From the NCBI GenBank assembly GCA_944332315.1, contig CALVJT010000050.1, positions 1-35,362 of the forward strand: a stretch of 35,362 nt of DNA, in the 5' to 3' direction. The translations under genes and the position numbers were made by a program. This document shows, one piece after another, positions 23,449 to 32,440 of this stretch. Source of the stretch: an uncultured Clostridia bacterium (GTDB taxonomy: Bacteria; Bacillota; Clostridia; Christensenellales; UBA1242). Within the stretch, counting starts at the first letter, position 1. The number at the start of each line of letters is the position of its first letter. The notes below the pieces were generated by a model that had not been told where the DNA came from, did no database searches, and saw only the letters and a list, made by a program, of their open reading frames with translations.

Positions 23449-23660
23449 GTGGTGGCACACTGCCATGGTCTTAGTTAGTACTAGGCAAACTATTGTATAT
23501 CTATATACTTTGTACTAAGCCAACTTCCGTACTTTCTATATTGCGGTGGCGCACTGCCGTGGTCTTAGTTAGTACTAAGCAAATTATGCCTCATTAATAA
23601 ACTTTGTACTAAGCCAACTTCCGTATTTTCTATAGTGTGGTGGCGCACTGCCGTGGTTGT
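23449..23660. repeat. 94-bp tandem repeat, 2.3 units
   Basis: GGTGGC starts at 23451, 23545 and 23639, an exact 94-base period. Units share GGCGCACTGCCGTGGTCTTA, GTTAGTACTA and CTTTGTACTAAGCC; a middle stretch of about 20 bases varies. Each unit holds the near-palindrome CTTAGTTAGTACTAAG and the GCACT-CCGT core. It stands 16 bases upstream of a -35 box. Confidence 0.85.
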
Positions 23661-23753
23661 TTTTTTACTAATCGAAATTTGAGCAATAAACACAATTTGT
23701 ATAAAGCCTTGCGTTCTACTTTTTTAGAGGCACGCAAATCCCTAAAACAACAT

Positions 23754-23788
23754 AAAAGCACCTAAAGAGTTGCCTCTTTGGTGCTTAA
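23754..23788 (-). terminator. terminator of the surface-protein/VirB4 operon
   Basis: AAGCACC-AAAGAG, loop, CTCTTT-AGGTGCTTTT on minus, about 150 bases past the VirB4 stop. Confidence 0.85.
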
Positions 23789-23801
23789 AAATATCTTTAT
23801 T

Positions 23802-23903
23802 GGTTCTATAATATTACTTGGGTGTTAGCAAAAATTTAGCAAAAAGAGTTTAGTATAAGTTTGAATCTATAACTCACTATACCCCCATTAATAATAAAGA
23901 ATC
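23802..23903 (+). repeat. MITE-like ~100-bp repeat, copy D
   Basis: GGTTCTATAATATTACTTGG to CCCCCATTAATAATAAAGAA; interior TTTAGCAAAAAGAGTTTAG. It lies between the VirB4 stop and its terminator. Confidence 0.85.
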
Positions 23904-23937
23904 TTATTATTTATGATGGCATTGTAAACACACAAAA

Positions 23938-26637
23938 CTATTTGCGGACATTGCTGAATATTTCCTGCACTGTGCGCAGAGGTGAAATTTTTAGTGTGGT
24001 ACGCGCAAGCGGACCAGAGATAAAGAAGCATTCACCTATATTTGCAGTTACTATACTATCTTGCTCATCCTCATTAATCTCGCCGGCGTTCCTATACAAT
24101 GCAACAAGGTCGGAGATATCGTTAGGTGCAAGGCTAAATATCATAGAATACTGCGATGCGTTGATAACTGCGGTTGATTGACGCGCAATTTCGGGCGAGC
24201 CGACAAAGTCCTTTATGTTTTGCGTGATGATGATTTGCATACCACCGTACTTTCTAATTCTCTTTGCCATTTGCGCCATAAAGTCTAGCGCCATAGGATA
24301 TTTAGGGTTAATAAATGTATGCGCCTCGTCGACTGCAATTACTATTTTACGGTTGCTATCGTTTAGAGTGTTGAAATCTTTGTTACGGATAATCTCGTTT
24401 TCTAGGTACTTAAACACCAGCAACATTTGTGCGTTTGTTGTTATGGTGTTTCGGTTAGAAATGAGTGATAGGAACGAGAATGTTACAAAGTTTTCGGCTG
24501 TTTCGATAGATGTTGGGCCGTTCCACAGTTTACTATTACGCCCACCGGTTGCGAATTTTTTTACATAGTTTTCGATTATTTGCAAGTTGTGCTTTTGATA
24601 CTCATCAGTTTCGGTATCTATCCTTTCTAGCACAAGTTTATAAAGGTCATCGAAAATAGGAAAATCCTCGGGCTTTAGTTTGGAAACATCCGTGCGCATT
24701 GTAATGCCCTTTGTTGCGTAGGTATCGGCAACAAGCGAGTTTAGCAACTCAAAGGCATCGCTTGGCATACCCTCCATAATTATACGGAAAAATTGCTCCA
24801 AAAATTGTAGGTGCAAGGCGTAGGAATCACCTTCGGCACGCTTCTTTTCGGCGCGCTGAGCCATTTCCTCCTCGGTCAAATCCTCGTACTTATCGCCATA
24901 TTCATCCTCATCCTCCTCTAGTGAGGCGTTGATATGGAATGGGTTTAGTATACCCGAACGACTGGAGCCGACATCAATAAGCTTACCTTTTAGATTTTTA
25001 ACCAAAGGTGCGTACTCATCCTCGGGGTCGAGGATAAATATACGCGCGTTATCGGCCGCAAGATTTGTCAAGAGCGTTTTAGTTGCAAATGACTTACCCG
25101 AACCTGACTTACCTACAACCATAACATTACTGTTTACGCGGACACTATCGCGCTTATAAAAATCTACAAACACTGGCAAGGAATTGTAGCCTAGGTAGAA
25201 CCCGCCCTCGTCCTGAAGTGCGTTGCTGATGAATGGGAACATACCTGCAATAGATGCAGTTTGAATACCACGCATTGCATCTTTTACATTATCTATTCTT
25301 GAGATATTGTTGCTGACAAATTCATCCACTTGCCTACCAAACATTTCGTTGTACTTAAAGCCGTTTTGTTTTAGTAGGGCTCTAACTTCCTTTTTAGCAT
25401 TTTCCTCGCAGACGATATGGATATTTACATTATATAAATCCTCGTTAGCGTTTTTGATATCGGTTAAAAGTTGGTGCAGTGTTTCGATATGCGTTTGATA
25501 TTCAATTTGCTTTGAACTACGCAAGGAGTACTGCGATTGCGATTCCATTTCGATAAGGGCACGGTCGATTTGCTTTTCGGCTTGGAACCTTGGTATTGGT
25601 TTTATGTTTACAACCACTTTTGTTCTATCTAGGTTAAAGAACGGATAACCCCAACCGTTTTCAACCGTGATAGGATAATCGGTTATAACAAAACTGCGAT
25701 ATTCGGTGCCATCGATTTTAGTTTTAGCCATTTTGAACTCGACAACATCGGGTGTAGCCCACTGTACTTGTTCTGCCAAAGGCACTACATCCACATCGCG
25801 CTGGTCAAAATCTTTACCGTAGTTAGCTTTTAGGAATACGGCAAGTTCCTCCTCCTGTAGCAAATGGCTAGACATTGGCGTTGCGCTTTGCCTTAGGCTT
25901 GACATCATACCATCTACTGTGATATCAAGCTGTTCTCTATCTTTATCGTAAACAACTAAATAGTAGGCATCCTTAAAAATTCTATCCGCAGTGTTAATGG
26001 TGCGCAGATAATCTAGGCGCGCTTCGAAAATTTCTGAGCGCACTTCGACTTCCTCGGCGGACATTTCGCCCTCGCTTTGCAGTTCCATAAGGCTATCGTA
26101 CTTGCGTTCCTCGGATTGCATATACCTATCAAACACCATTGCTTTGTTAATTTTTACAATGCTTGCTTGCTGGCTTTGTTGCAGACGCTTGAGCGCATCC
26201 CCTACGGTATTTATTAGCATATTTTGCTTATAATCGTTAAGCATAAAGAACTCTACGGGCTCAATTTCGATTACTTGCGCAAAATACTCGCGCTGATAGC
26301 TTATAAAGCGCCCTTCTACTATGGCATCGTACGGGATGAGTTCCGACATAGGCGTATGCTTTTTTTGCATATGTTTGCTATACTTTTTCTTGAAAGCCAA
26401 AAAGCGGAACAGCAAGCCTATACTTACATATAGGCGCACGCCATCTGCAACTGGTATCCAAAAACTGATGCACACTGCAAGCCACGCGACTGCTATATAC
26501 CAATTATATGGCAGGTTGCTTTGCGCAAACAAAATGAACCCTGCTATTGCTATTACTGCCAAAATAAGGTCACCGAGCGTCACGTTCTTAAAGAACTGCA
26601 TCTTTACTTTGGTTTTTCTTGGAATAAATCTTTGCAT
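23938..26637 (-). CDS. PrgI-like/VirB4 fusion, type IV secretion ATPase
   Basis: VirB4-family ATPases power assembly and transport in conjugation and type IV secretion. A basic start is followed by two membrane segments (about 22-40 and 45-78), like PrgI proteins encoded before virB4 in Gram-positive elements; here they are fused. A VirB4 N-terminal domain follows (about 95-480), then the motor domain: Walker A GKSGSGKSFATK near 509-520, DPEDEYAPLVKNLKG, Walker B IAVDEAHTFINP near 768, and IIITQNIKDFVGSPEIARQS. An acidic insert (EEDEDEYGDKYEDLTEEE) near 575 is unusual. 899 residues. It begins 29 bases after the Ig-like surface protein gene, so the two form an operon. No relaxase, VirD4, VirB6 or cell-wall hydrolase lies in the window. 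Confidence 0.9.
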   Translation of the reverse strand: MQRFIPRKTKVKMQFFKNVTLGDLILAVIAIAGFILFAQSNLPYNWYIAVAWLAVCISFWIPVADGVRLYVSIGLLFRFLAFKKKYSKHMQKKHTPMSELIPYDAIVEGRFISYQREYFAQVIEIEPVEFFMLNDYKQNMLINTVGDALKRLQQSQQASIVKINKAMVFDRYMQSEERKYDSLMELQSEGEMSAEEVEVRSEIFEARLDYLRTINTADRIFKDAYYLVVYDKDREQLDITVDGMMSSLRQSATPMSSHLLQEEELAVFLKANYGKDFDQRDVDVVPLAEQVQWATPDVVEFKMAKTKIDGTEYRSFVITDYPITVENGWGYPFFNLDRTKVVVNIKPIPRFQAEKQIDRALIEMESQSQYSLRSSKQIEYQTHIETLHQLLTDIKNANEDLYNVNIHIVCEENAKKEVRALLKQNGFKYNEMFGRQVDEFVSNNISRIDNVKDAMRGIQTASIAGMFPFISNALQDEGGFYLGYNSLPVFVDFYKRDSVRVNSNVMVVGKSGSGKSFATKTLLTNLAADNARIFILDPEDEYAPLVKNLKGKLIDVGSSRSGILNPFHINASLEEDEDEYGDKYEDLTEEEMAQRAEKKRAEGDSYALHLQFLEQFFRIIMEGMPSDAFELLNSLVADTYATKGITMRTDVSKLKPEDFPIFDDLYKLVLERIDTETDEYQKHNLQIIENYVKKFATGGRNSKLWNGPTSIETAENFVTFSFLSLISNRNTITTNAQMLLVFKYLENEIIRNKDFNTLNDSNRKIVIAVDEAHTFINPKYPMALDFMAQMAKRIRKYGGMQIIITQNIKDFVGSPEIARQSTAVINASQYSMIFSLAPNDISDLVALYRNAGEINEDEQDSIVTANIGECFFISGPLARTTLKISPLRTVQEIFSNVRK

Positions 26638-26666
26638 ATTTTTCCTTTGCTCCTAATGCTAGATTA

Positions 26667-29600
26667 TTAGATAAAGTTGATTATATATTGTTGCCTTATA
26701 TTTAAGCCATCGCTGGTTGTGAGCACAACATTTATATGTGCCTCGACAGTATCAAGCGGTTGCCCCGAGAATGTTAAAACTTGCACTCCGTTGCTTTCGG
26801 TTAAACGCACTTGATTTGCAGATTCGCTTGCAACCTCGTAGCTTAAAAATGCAGAGGTATTTGATACATTTATATCTGAACCTGTAGAACTTGCGTTTCT
26901 AAATACCAATGAGAACAGAGAATTTTCTCGCAAATTATAGCCTCCGCCCTGCGCATCGATATTTAGCGAATCTACTGATGCGGTGGTTGAATACTCGCCA
27001 TCATCGTTAGCCTTCCACTGTATGCTGTTGCTTGCAACGCTTGTTAAATTACCTTTAATGCAAATTCTATCTGTGATAGGATTTGTGGCGTTTTGATAGG
27101 TTGCGGTTAGCACGATGTACGCCTCTTGGTCTAGTTCGTGAATTTGAATTCTATATACATTTTGGTTATCGACTGTAGCAGAAATTACGCTTGCTACATT
27201 CGACCTTGCGCCCTGTGCATCCACTACGCTATAGTTATAGGATGTATTTGATATTGTAAGAGCAGTTGGTAGCAAGTAGTCCTCGCCTTCCACCAAATCT
27301 TGTAGCACTTGCACTGTGCCCGCTTCAAATGTAGGTTGAAGCAACAAAATTTCGGTTAACACGCCAGAGGTGCTGACTGTGCCCCAATTTGATGTTATTC
27401 CTGTTACTTCGTTTACGCCATTTTGCATTTCGTAGGTGTAGTTGAGTTGTCCAGCAATTTCGTAGTAATCGATGTCATTTACTGTATCGGTAGGCGCTGT
27501 GTTTACATTTAGGCTTATGCTTTCTATAGGCACCTCGATTATATATAGGTGCAAGGTAAACACAGTTTCGTACCCATCACTAGATACATTAAAGTTGCCG
27601 GTGTAGTACTCTATTCTTATGTCTCTAGAGATGTACTCGCTTATATTGTAGGTATGGACATCCAAATTCAAATAGTAGTTTTGGGCATTATTGCCTAGGT
27701 CCTGCTCCTCTAAAGTTGCGCTAACTGTATCGGTATCGTTATTCACCACTCTTAGCCAAGTGCCACTTTCGGAACTGTTGTTGAACGCATCGAACAGCGC
27801 TCCGCTAGAGTTTGCAAACAGTGAAATTTGATGCCTTGATACACTGCTTACTGCTAGTATTTTAGAGTTTGTACCGTTTTGTGTGCTACCTATTAGCTCG
27901 GTTTGCCCTGTGCTTTCGATATTTATATAAGTTTCGAGGTTAGTCATTTGCTCGGTCACTCTAAATGTGACTTCATCACTGCTAGCAATAGCCACAAATG
28001 TTGGCACATTGGTGGTTATAACATCGCCGTTTTCATCTAACACATTGCCCGAACTATCAAAGCGCATAACATCGCCGTTTTGGTCTATAGGGTTGCCGTG
28101 CATATCGGTTTTTACAACATAGGCGCGTAGCAGAATGTTTCCGCGGGCAAGCGCTTGCACCACGCTTGGGTCACGCAGATTTAGTCCGCGTCCGCGTACC
28201 TCTCTGCCAAAGCCCGAAAAATAGGTGGAGCCCAATTGTATTATTTCCTCGCCCTGCTCGTTTGTATATCTACCCTCGGAGTACTGCGAGTTGTTGTGAT
28301 AGGTGCCTTTTGCAAACACTTTTACCAAAAAGTACGAGGTTTGATTGCCACCATCGGTGGCTACAATTTCGACATTTTCAGTCCAATCCCAAGTATTGTT
28401 TACCGAAGTTATAACATCACCGTTTTTGGTTATGCTCATCTCTACCAAATCGTTGTGCGACATATTAGGGTTTGTTTTGCTTGTGCCTTCAAACTCTAAG
28501 CTCTCGATATCGTTGCGCAGTATCAAAAAGTTATTTAGTTCGGCGGATACATTAGGGTATGATGCCAATGTTACATACACCACAAGCCCTTGCATTGGCT
28601 CCTGCTCTACTGTAAACTCCCACTCGTTTGTATCGTAGTTTTTACTGATTATTAAGCCTTTAGAATCTGTTGTAAGGACGATTTGATTAAGTAGATTTGC
28701 AAAATATTCGTCATTGCCGTTGGAGGCGCTCATTGTTATTCCTAGTTCCTCGGCAGTAAATGAAGTGGTTTGGAATAGTGGCAACTCGATTGAGCGATTA
28801 TCTACATCGATAGCATCAAGCGTTATTTCCTCTACCTTAATTACAAAACTTTTGGTTATGTAGCGCCCTTGCAAAAGCTCTGGCGGAATGTAGCCTATAT
28901 CATCCCACTCTGGTATGCCTGATTGGTAGTTATTGATAAAATCGATATCGTCATAAGTGCGCAGGCACCTTGCGTACACAGTAACTTCGCCAGGATTTTG
29001 CGCAACAATTTCTCCAGTTTGAGAAATACTTATAACATTACTAGGGGAAGTTGCATCTAAATAATACTCCACTACTTTAGAGTTGCGCCTAAAATTATTA
29101 AATTCAGATTTTTGGTCTATATGGCTAGGGTCTTGTGAATTCGTAGGCAAAAACTGCGTGCTAATGTGTCCAATTTCATCCTCGTACAGCATAAATTTAG
29201 AAACTTCGTTTTCAACCACGGTTGACATATCGCTACTAGTTATTGCAAGGTCGGTTACAGGTATATCCACAAACACTACAAGCGGTCTGGACATATAAAG
29301 CCCTTCATCGTTCTGCACATTTATATAGCAGTACCCGCCCCTATTTACTCCATTATCATCTTTAGTGACAATTATTTGGATAGGTTCGCCGATATTGCCC
29401 TCTGATTGCACAGTGGCAACACTTGGGTCGGATGAAGTTAGGTAGATTTTTGTTTCGGTGACTGGATTTTCATCGATAACATTGCCATCCTCATCGGTAA
29501 TTGGGGTTGTGCTACCGCGCACTACAAAAGTGGAATCTACCGCAATATTGGGGTTATCACTTTCGTAAATGCCGTTTATGCGCAAAACTGGATAGCCGTT

Positions 29601-29783
29601 TATAATTTCGATATTTTCATTTTCGTTTACATCGTCTATATATAAATCCTCGGCATAGACAGTTTTGGGTGTGTAGTACCCTAGGGCAAAAGCCATTATT
29701 ATTGATATCCATATAATTGCTATTGCTGCACAAAAGCAGTATGCAACAACTGTCATTGCACTTAGTAATGTTGACTTTTTCAT
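26667..29783 (-). CDS. large anchored surface protein with BIG2/Ig-like domains
   Basis: 1,038 residues. The N-terminus has a short basic start and one hydrophobic segment (about 8-36), a signal anchor that would leave the rest outside. The remainder is Ser/Thr/Asn/Val-rich beta-sheet sequence. Bacterial Ig-like (BIG2) signatures are visible: SSDPSVATVQSEGNIG near 113-128 and ISISQTGEIVAQNPGEVTVY near 250; weaker repeats continue to the end. There is no LPXTG sorting signal or C-terminal membrane span. It is the first gene of the operon with the VirB4-type ATPase, under a strong promoter. An adhesion or envelope-spanning role alongside the ATPase is inferred; no precise family is recognised. 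Confidence 0.88.
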   Translation of the reverse strand: MKKSTLLSAMTVVAYCFCAAIAIIWISIIMAFALGYYTPKTVYAEDLYIDDVNENENIEIINGYPVLRINGIYESDNPNIAVDSTFVVRGSTTPITDEDGNVIDENPVTETKIYLTSSDPSVATVQSEGNIGEPIQIIVTKDDNGVNRGGYCYINVQNDEGLYMSRPLVVFVDIPVTDLAITSSDMSTVVENEVSKFMLYEDEIGHISTQFLPTNSQDPSHIDQKSEFNNFRRNSKVVEYYLDATSPSNVISISQTGEIVAQNPGEVTVYARCLRTYDDIDFINNYQSGIPEWDDIGYIPPELLQGRYITKSFVIKVEEITLDAIDVDNRSIELPLFQTTSFTAEELGITMSASNGNDEYFANLLNQIVLTTDSKGLIISKNYDTNEWEFTVEQEPMQGLVVYVTLASYPNVSAELNNFLILRNDIESLEFEGTSKTNPNMSHNDLVEMSITKNGDVITSVNNTWDWTENVEIVATDGGNQTSYFLVKVFAKGTYHNNSQYSEGRYTNEQGEEIIQLGSTYFSGFGREVRGRGLNLRDPSVVQALARGNILLRAYVVKTDMHGNPIDQNGDVMRFDSSGNVLDENGDVITTNVPTFVAIASSDEVTFRVTEQMTNLETYINIESTGQTELIGSTQNGTNSKILAVSSVSRHQISLFANSSGALFDAFNNSSESGTWLRVVNNDTDTVSATLEEQDLGNNAQNYYLNLDVHTYNISEYISRDIRIEYYTGNFNVSSDGYETVFTLHLYIIEVPIESISLNVNTAPTDTVNDIDYYEIAGQLNYTYEMQNGVNEVTGITSNWGTVSTSGVLTEILLLQPTFEAGTVQVLQDLVEGEDYLLPTALTISNTSYNYSVVDAQGARSNVASVISATVDNQNVYRIQIHELDQEAYIVLTATYQNATNPITDRICIKGNLTSVASNSIQWKANDDGEYSTTASVDSLNIDAQGGGYNLRENSLFSLVFRNASSTGSDINVSNTSAFLSYEVASESANQVRLTESNGVQVLTFSGQPLDTVEAHINVVLTTSDGLNIRQQYIINFI

Positions 29784-29845
29784 CTTATCCCCTTTTTGCG
29801 TATAGTATTTGCAAAAAATTTCTTTTATTTACAAAATTCAACATA

Positions 29846-29874
29846 ATTATACCAATATTAACATTTTAAGTCAA
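29846..29874 (-). promoter_or_regulatory. promoter of the surface-protein/VirB4 operon
   Basis: TTGACT (29869-29874), 17 bases, TATAAT (29846-29851). Confidence 0.8.
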
Positions 29875-30052
29875 ACAATTTATGTGTTTTATGATGAATT
29901 ATAGCCGATTTTCTATTATATCATTCTTTATGGAATTTTCCATCTTTTTATCTAGAGGATTAAAATAAAAAAGCTAAACAGCATTGCATAGTTTAAGCGT
30001 TGGTAACTCAACTCTTATTTAGCAAAAAAATTCCTTATTACTAAATTTTTTC

Positions 30053-30090
30053 GGTTCTATAATATTCGTGGGGGGTAGCCAAAATTAAAA
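30053..30090 (+). repeat. truncated MITE-like repeat, copy E
   Basis: The left end is intact (GGTTCTATAATATTCGTGGG, then GGGTAGCCAAAATT); the right end is missing. It lies about 50 bases from the ppa terminator. The rest of 29,875-30,138 shows no gene. Confidence 0.6.
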
Positions 30091-30137
30091 TTAGAAATAA
30101 AATTTAATACATGATTATAAAATTTTATTCAGTAAAC

Positions 30138-30166
30138 AAAAAAATTCCCGTGCCGAGAATTTTTTA
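30138..30166 (-). terminator. ppa terminator
   Basis: AAAAAATTC and GAATTTTTT arms around CCGTGCCGA-like loop bases, with flanking T runs, about 70 bases after the ppa stop. Confidence 0.75.
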
Positions 30167-30238
30167 TTTTTATTTTATTTATTTGTTGCATTTTTATTTT
30201 TGCTTATGCAATTATAGAACTTTTATAATGTCTAAAAT

Positions 30239-30769
30239 TTATTTGTTATACTTTTCGTTATATCTAGCAATTGCTTCTTTTATAATTTTTTTAGCATCGT
30301 TTTCATCGCCAATACTTGTAATTTCGCAGTGTTTATTATCAAGGTCCTTGTACCTTTGAAAGAAGTGTACCATTTCGTCATAGACATGCTTTGGTAGGTC
30401 GTCCTTTTTAGTCATATGATTATAAAATTTATCTTTTTTAGGTACGGCGATAATTTTCTCATCATTTTCGCCCGAATCTACCATATTTAGCACTGCTATT
30501 GGTGTGCAATTTACTAGGCTCATACTTTGGATATTTTCCGAGCAGATAACAAGCACATCTAGTGGGTCGCCATCCTCGCTTAGTGTGCGCGGTATAAAGC
30601 CGTAGTTTGCTGGATACATCATAGAGGCTGACATAACTCTATCTAGCGCTAACATACCAGTTTCTTTATCAAGTTCGTATTTTGCTTTACTGCCTTTTGA
30701 AATTTCTATAACCGCAGTAAACTCATCCTCTTTTACTCTATCTTCACTTAAATCGTGCCAAATGTTCAT
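30239..30769 (-). CDS. ppa: inorganic pyrophosphatase, family I
   Basis: Soluble enzyme that splits pyrophosphate and drives biosynthetic reactions. The family I metal-binding signature DGDPLDVLV is present (Asp66, Asp68, Asp71), as are SKAKYELDKETGML, DRVMSASMMYPANYGFIPRT, and the later IIAVPKKDKFYNH and HFFQRYKDLD. 176 residues, normal. RBS AGGAG. Single-gene unit with its own terminator. Many clostridia use family II enzymes or membrane pumps instead; here the soluble family I form is clear. Confidence 0.96.
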   Translation of the reverse strand: MNIWHDLSEDRVKEDEFTAVIEISKGSKAKYELDKETGMLALDRVMSASMMYPANYGFIPRTLSEDGDPLDVLVICSENIQSMSLVNCTPIAVLNMVDSGENDEKIIAVPKKDKFYNHMTKKDDLPKHVYDEMVHFFQRYKDLDNKHCEITSIGDENDAKKIIKEAIARYNEKYNK

Positions 30770-30782
30770 AATAATCTCCTAA

Positions 30783-30811
30783 ATTATAAATAGTTTATGA
30801 TTTAGGGGCAA
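30783..30811 (-). promoter_or_regulatory. possible ppa promoter
   Basis: TTGCCC (30806-30811), 17 bases, TATAAT (30783-30788). The spacing would put the start site inside the ribosome site, which weakens the call. Confidence 0.35.
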
Positions 30812-30851
30812 TAGAAATACTTTTTAGCATTCTTTTGCCCCGAATTTTTTT

Positions 30852-30917
30852 GTTCCTTATTATTAATGTGGAAGTGACTTTGCTAAGCAAATTAACCTCC
30901 ACAAATATTATAAAGCC
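30852..30917 (-). repeat. short MITE-like repeat, copy G (66 bp)
   Basis: On minus: GGCTTTATAATATTTGTGGA to CCACATTAATAATAAGGAAC, with TTTGCTTAGCAAAG inside. It starts seven bases after the stop of the NYN gene and may itself fold as that operon's 3' hairpin. Confidence 0.65.
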
Positions 30918-30923
30918 ATTTTA

Positions 30924-31604
30924 TTAAAAAGTAGATTTTAATATTTCCAAAATATTTTGCAAGTTTTCGAAAATATCTCTTTCCTCGGCATCCTCACTCT
31001 TAGCGCCCTGTCCTTCGCTTTCAAGTTCGTTAATAGCCTGTTCAACTTCCTTAATCAATTTATCGCGTTCTTTTTTATCGACATTATCCTCCATAGCCAT
31101 TGCGGCGGTTCTTTCGGAGAATTGACGCAACTTGTTGCCTATTTCCTTCTTTTTCTTTTGCTTTGCATCTACTTCGGTAGAAAGCAGAATTTTTTCGTTA
31201 AACATATGCCCATTTACTTCGCTAGTAAAGTTCATAATTTCAAGCAGATACTTTCCGCTCAACCTTAAAGTTGCTAGTAGTGGAACGATATCGCCTTTAC
31301 CTGCCACAATACAAAATGTGTTTATATTAGGTTCGGTATAATTAATTGTCAAAGCATCCACAATCTGCCTTAAATCTAGCTGGCTCTTGTTCCTTTTACG
31401 AAAGCGCATTGTGGTGCAAGTGCTAATGCCGTAGTACGATATTATATCGTGCCAATTGGTGTGCTTGCGCTCGTTGTAGCCGTACAGCTTTATGTAGTCT
31501 AGACTGCCGAATTTTTTTAGGACATTCAAAATTTCGTTAAAATTATCGAGCGAAACATCTACATTATCAACATCAATCAAAAGTGCTATGTGCTTTTCTT
31601 CCAT
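30924..31604 (-). CDS. NYN (PIN-like) domain protein, putative RNase
   Basis: The first ~140 residues form a NYN/LabA-like (DUF88) domain: ALLIDVDNVDVSLDNF (Asp11, Asn14), DLRQIVDALTINY, and FCIVAGKGDIVPLLATLRLS, where the usual GDSDF-type motif reads GKGD. Members are metal-dependent nucleases of the PIN fold, mostly acting on RNA. The C-terminal third (about 145-226) is a Lys/Glu-rich coiled region. It is last in the recN-ogg operon: its ATG lies one base past the previous stop, and its AAGGAGA site is inside the previous gene. The link with DNA repair genes is notable; substrate unknown. Confidence 0.85.
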   Translation of the reverse strand: MEEKHIALLIDVDNVDVSLDNFNEILNVLKKFGSLDYIKLYGYNERKHTNWHDIISYYGISTCTTMRFRKRNKSQLDLRQIVDALTINYTEPNINTFCIVAGKGDIVPLLATLRLSGKYLLEIMNFTSEVNGHMFNEKILLSTEVDAKQKKKKEIGNKLRQFSERTAAMAMEDNVDKKERDKLIKEVEQAINELESEGQGAKSEDAEERDIFENLQNILEILKSTF

Positions 31605-31605
31605 A

Positions 31606-32439
31606 TTAAGTTCTCCTTAAATTGCGTTTATAATAGAACAAATATTGTTGAGCGTAACCCGCCAGACTCCCAAACCTTTTTACCATTGCCTCCGATTTTT
31701 TGTTGCGTGCAATGTGTAGGTCAAAGAACTCCTCGCACACCCTATCCATCCACACATCCACCGGAAAGACATCCACCTTGTTTAGCCCAAAAAGCAAAAT
31801 GCATTCCGCCACTTTGTTGCCTACGCCTTTTAGCGATAGCAAGGTTTTATATGCTTGTTGCGTGGTTTGATTGGAAAGTTCATACAAGTAGTTTTGGTTT
31901 AGTTGCTTTATAGTTGCGTGCAAATACTCTGCCCGATACCCTGCGCCAAACTTTGCAAATTCCTGCACGCTGATGGCTTTTAGTGCCTCGAGCGTAGGAA
32001 AGGCAAAGTATCCGCCCATATTTTTGCCATAATTTGCGCAAATATTTTCTATAATTTTTTTTATTCTTGTTATATTGTTGTTTGCGCTAATTATAAAACT
32101 TATGAGCGTTTCGAGAAGGTTTTGCTTTGCAATTCTAATGCCGTACCCATAATCTACCGCTAATTTTAGTATAGGAGTCTTAATAAGTTCCGCTTTTATT
32201 ATAGCATAATCGTTATTCAAATCAAAGTAATTTGCATAGTAATTTGGGTTTTTACTTTCAATAACTACACTTTTATTATCATTTTTGTGCACTATAGCCT
32301 CTAAATCGGTAGAGATAACTACATAATGCGTGCCTTTATCCTCGTAGCGGAACATTTGCCCACATTCGCATATGTGCTTTATATTAAAGTCCACTGGGTT
32401 TGGTATAATTATATTGCCATTTTGTATATAGTACTCCAC
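31606..32439 (-). CDS. ogg: 8-oxoguanine DNA glycosylase, OGG1-type
   Basis: Removes 8-oxoguanine from DNA and cuts the strand. An OGG N-terminal domain (to about 95) precedes the HhH-GPD core: LLETLISFIISANNNITRIK, the hairpin SLKGVGNKVAECILLFGLNK with the catalytic Lys of the VGxKVA motif, and the catalytic Asp in VFPVDVWMDRV. The GTG at 32439 is preferred: it follows the recN stop by one base and has GAGG at good spacing; an ATG at 32490 would overlap recN by 50 bases. 277 residues from the GTG. Middle gene of the recN-ogg-NYN operon. Confidence 0.9.
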   Translation of the reverse strand: MEYYIQNGNIIIPNPVDFNIKHICECGQMFRYEDKGTHYVVISTDLEAIVHKNDNKSVVIESKNPNYYANYFDLNNDYAIIKAELIKTPILKLAVDYGYGIRIAKQNLLETLISFIISANNNITRIKKIIENICANYGKNMGGYFAFPTLEALKAISVQEFAKFGAGYRAEYLHATIKQLNQNYLYELSNQTTQQAYKTLLSLKGVGNKVAECILLFGLNKVDVFPVDVWMDRVCEEFFDLHIARNKKSEAMVKRFGSLAGYAQQYLFYYKRNLRRT

Positions 32440-32440
32440 T

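Noticed and set aside
23449-23660. Tandem repeat as a CRISPR array
   Set aside because: Only 2.3 units of 94 bases, no short repeats with unique equal-length spacers, no cas genes.
28166-28499. Plus-strand frames opposite the surface-protein gene
   Set aside because: Shadows of the minus-strand coding sequence without start signals.
23938-29783. Integrated conjugative element
   Set aside because: No integrase, relaxase, coupling protein or attachment repeats seen; neighbours are housekeeping genes.
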